Below, piece after piece: positions 6,310 through 7,374 of a stretch of 7,374 bases of DNA (the stretch's first letter is position 1; each line of letters begins with the position of its first letter). The stretch covers positions 1-7,374 of the forward strand of contig JAMPEH010000112.1 in the NCBI GenBank assembly GCA_023665245.1. Reading direction: 5' to 3'. Below the pieces are notes generated by a model. The model ran no database searches, was not told the DNA's origin, and saw only the letters and a program-made list of their open reading frames with translations. The position numbers and the translations under genes were made by a program. The stretch is from Muribaculaceae bacterium. Its GTDB lineage: Bacteria; Pseudomonadota; Alphaproteobacteria; Rs-D84.

Positions 6310-6585
6310 TTAATTGTTTGTAATGGGGTATTCAAGTTCGATTAAAAGCGATATGAAATGCTTTGCTTTCTCCAAGTCTTGTTTGCCACCTTTGCTCTTG
6401 TATCTGCATAGATACTTGATTGCAGAGGAAACACAGAAATTGAGGTTGTTAGCCATACAAAACTCCACGGGCTGAATTTTCATAGTCTTGTAGTGGTCTC
6501 CACCGACTTGGATGTGCATTGCCTTTGGTTCTCTGTCGGGTGACTCGCAGATAGCGGCCACTCCGTATTCGGGAGATTCTTCCAT
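6310..6585 (-). CDS. DUF3310 family protein (possible nucleotide kinase relative)
   Basis: This 91-residue phage protein shows the complete DUF3310 pattern: GGDHY (28-32), KIQPVEF (36-42), MANNLNF (44-50), IKYLCRYKSKGG (56-67) and DLEKAKHFI (70-78). As far as I recall, the family includes phage T7 gp1.7, a nucleotide kinase that acts on dTMP and dGMP; whether this short version has that activity cannot be told from sequence. The first 22 residues are not conserved-looking, so an internal ATG at 6519 is a possible alternative start, but ATG 6585 sits two bases after the dUTPase stop and fits the packed operon. Placement next to dUTPase supports a role in nucleotide supply. Confidence 0.85.
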   Translation of the reverse strand: MEESPEYGVAAICESPDREPKAMHIQVGGDHYKTMKIQPVEFCMANNLNFCVSSAIKYLCRYKSKGGKQDLEKAKHFISLLIELEYPITNN

Positions 6586-6587
6586 TG

Positions 6588-7037
6588 TTATTTCCCAGTT
6601 GAGCCGTAACCACCATCAGCCCGCTCGGTCTCTGACAACTCGTCAACCTCCACGAAGTCAATGTGTGGATAGGGCATAATTATCATTTGGGCGATGCGGT
6701 CGCCGACGTTGTAGAATTTCTCGCTTAGGCTTACTCCGTCCACCTTGTCAAACTGAAACTGCGGCTTGAATTTCATTACGACCTCACCTCTGTAACCACT
6801 ATCTATTACGGCAACGTGGTTAGACATTGATAGTCCGTATTTTGAGAGTGAGCTACGTGGGAATACTAAGCCGACATATCCTTTCGGTATCTCAAACGCC
6901 AAACCGGTGCCGTAAACAACGTTGCCCTGCTCGTCAAAACTGCGGCTCGTTGCCGTGAGGTCGAGGCCCGCATCACCCTCTTTTGCGTAAGCCGGAATTA
7001 CGGCCTTTGGGTGTAGTCGCTTTATCTTCACTTCCAT
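6588..7037 (-). CDS. dut: dUTP diphosphatase (trimeric dUTPase)
   Basis: dUTPase hydrolyses dUTP to dUMP and pyrophosphate, which keeps uracil out of new DNA and supplies dUMP for thymidylate synthesis. All five motifs of the homotrimeric family are present in its 149 residues: motif 1 AGLDL (23-27), motif 2 PRSSLSKYGL (60-69), motif 3 with the catalytic aspartate in IDSGYRGEV (D79), motif 4 GDRIAQ (112-117) and motif 5 RADGGYGSTG (139-148), where tyrosine replaces the usual phenylalanine that stacks on uracil. Length is normal and nothing essential is missing, so it should be active. ATG 7037 follows the DUF3127 stop by three bases; the TAA is two bases before the next start. Confidence 0.97.
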   Translation of the reverse strand: MEVKIKRLHPKAVIPAYAKEGDAGLDLTATSRSFDEQGNVVYGTGLAFEIPKGYVGLVFPRSSLSKYGLSMSNHVAVIDSGYRGEVVMKFKPQFQFDKVDGVSLSEKFYNVGDRIAQMIIMPYPHIDFVEVDELSETERADGGYGSTGK

Positions 7038-7040
7038 AGG

Positions 7041-7374
7041 CTAAAAAGGAAGGTCACTTGTTTCGGGAGCGGAAGCCGCTTGCTTAGGCTGCATCCCCAT
7101 AGCAGCGTAGGGGTCGTTGACCTGTGGAGCGGCATTTGCTTCCACCTCCCATTTCCAACAAGACACCTCGGTAAACCAACTCGTCTTGCCCGTAGTCTTG
7201 TTAGTCCACTCTCGGCTCTCAATCTCAATGTGGAAAGTGCCTTTGGTGCTTACTTGGAGTGCGGCAAACTTCTCCGCATCCTTGAAATTGGTGAGCAAAA
7301 TACGCTTGGGATATTGGCCTTCTGTCTCAATTACAAGGCTTGCTTTAGCCCATTCTTTCCCGGACGATTTGCTT
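7041..7374 (-). CDS. DUF3127 protein, probable single-strand DNA-binding protein (5' end outside the window)
   Basis: The frame runs off the right edge; 110 residues are visible and the TTG at 7298 is not the start. The opening residues SGKEWAKASLVIET, then YPKRI and the strand-rich block FHIEIESREW...WFTEVSCWKWEVE, match DUF3127, a Bacteroidetes phage family that I take to have an OB-like fold. The C-terminal 35 residues are low in structure, rich in A, P and Q, and end in SDLPF, like the acidic tip (DDDIPF) through which bacterial SSB recruits partner proteins. This points to a phage single-strand DNA-binding protein for replication or recombination. Family call is fairly strong, the SSB role is inferred. 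It is the first visible gene of the leftward operon; the operon promoter must lie further right. Confidence 0.75.
   Translation of the reverse strand, partial: SKSSGKEWAKASLVIETEGQYPKRILLTNFKDAEKFAALQVSTKGTFHIEIESREWTNKTTGKTSWFTEVSCWKWEVEANAAPQVNDPYAAMGMQPKQAASAPETSDLPF

Noticed and set aside
6300..6335. Upstream TTG start that extends the Hc1-like protein by 12 residues
   Set aside because: It would overlap the DUF3310 gene and add residues outside the family core; ATG 6299 gives the normal length.
1..7374. Stop codon reassignment, as seen in some gut phages
   Set aside because: TAA, TAG and TGA all end intact genes here and none occurs inside a called gene.
1..7374. tRNA genes, CRISPR arrays, insertion sequences or integrase attachment sites
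   Set aside because: No cloverleaf-like sequence, regular direct repeats, transposase or recombinase was seen, and almost all bases are explained by genes.

Overview
This window is part of a tailed double-stranded DNA phage genome or a prophage. Several small genes belong to families I know mainly from Bacteroidetes and their phages (DUF4494, the short Hc1 histone-like family, DUF3127). A promoter with a Bacteroides-type -7 box (TATCTTTG) and the lack of clear Shine-Dalgarno sites point the same way, so the likely host is a gut-type Bacteroidetes bacterium. All three stop codons end intact genes, so the standard genetic code applies. Calls were made by eye from motifs, without database searches.

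Layout. (1) 1-3299, rightward: the large terminase subunit (5' end outside the window) and the portal protein, which together make the DNA-packaging motor. (2) 3296-4654, leftward: a 452-residue protein with four zinc-finger-like repeats, an HNH-like region and a C-terminal AP2-like region, probably a free-standing homing-endonuclease-type protein. Its stop codon overlaps that of the portal gene tail to tail, and both stops lie in a hairpin that looks like a leftward terminator. (3) 4655-4895: a 241-base non-coding stretch with a leftward terminator-like hairpin, a promoter, a 10-bp palindrome at the predicted transcription start, a possible 12-codon leader peptide and a second hairpin with a T-run just before the endonuclease-like gene. 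(4) 4896-7374, leftward: a tightly packed operon of seven genes with 1-4 base overlaps or gaps of 2-10 bases. In transcription order: DUF3127 (probable single-strand DNA-binding protein, cut by the window edge), dUTPase, DUF3310, a short Hc1-like protein, DUF4494, a stand-alone DnaA domain IV-like protein and a ThyX-like protein.

How they fit together. The leftward operon looks like an early nucleotide-metabolism and replication module: dUTPase makes dUMP, the ThyX-like protein may be linked to thymidylate synthesis, and DUF3310 may be related to the T7 gp1.7 nucleotide kinase. The DUF3127, DnaA-like and Hc1-like products would act on DNA. The rightward genes belong to the late packaging/head module, so the two modules converge, with the endonuclease-like gene between them. 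The most interesting spot is the leader of that gene, where promoter, palindrome, short reading frame and hairpin line up like an attenuator.
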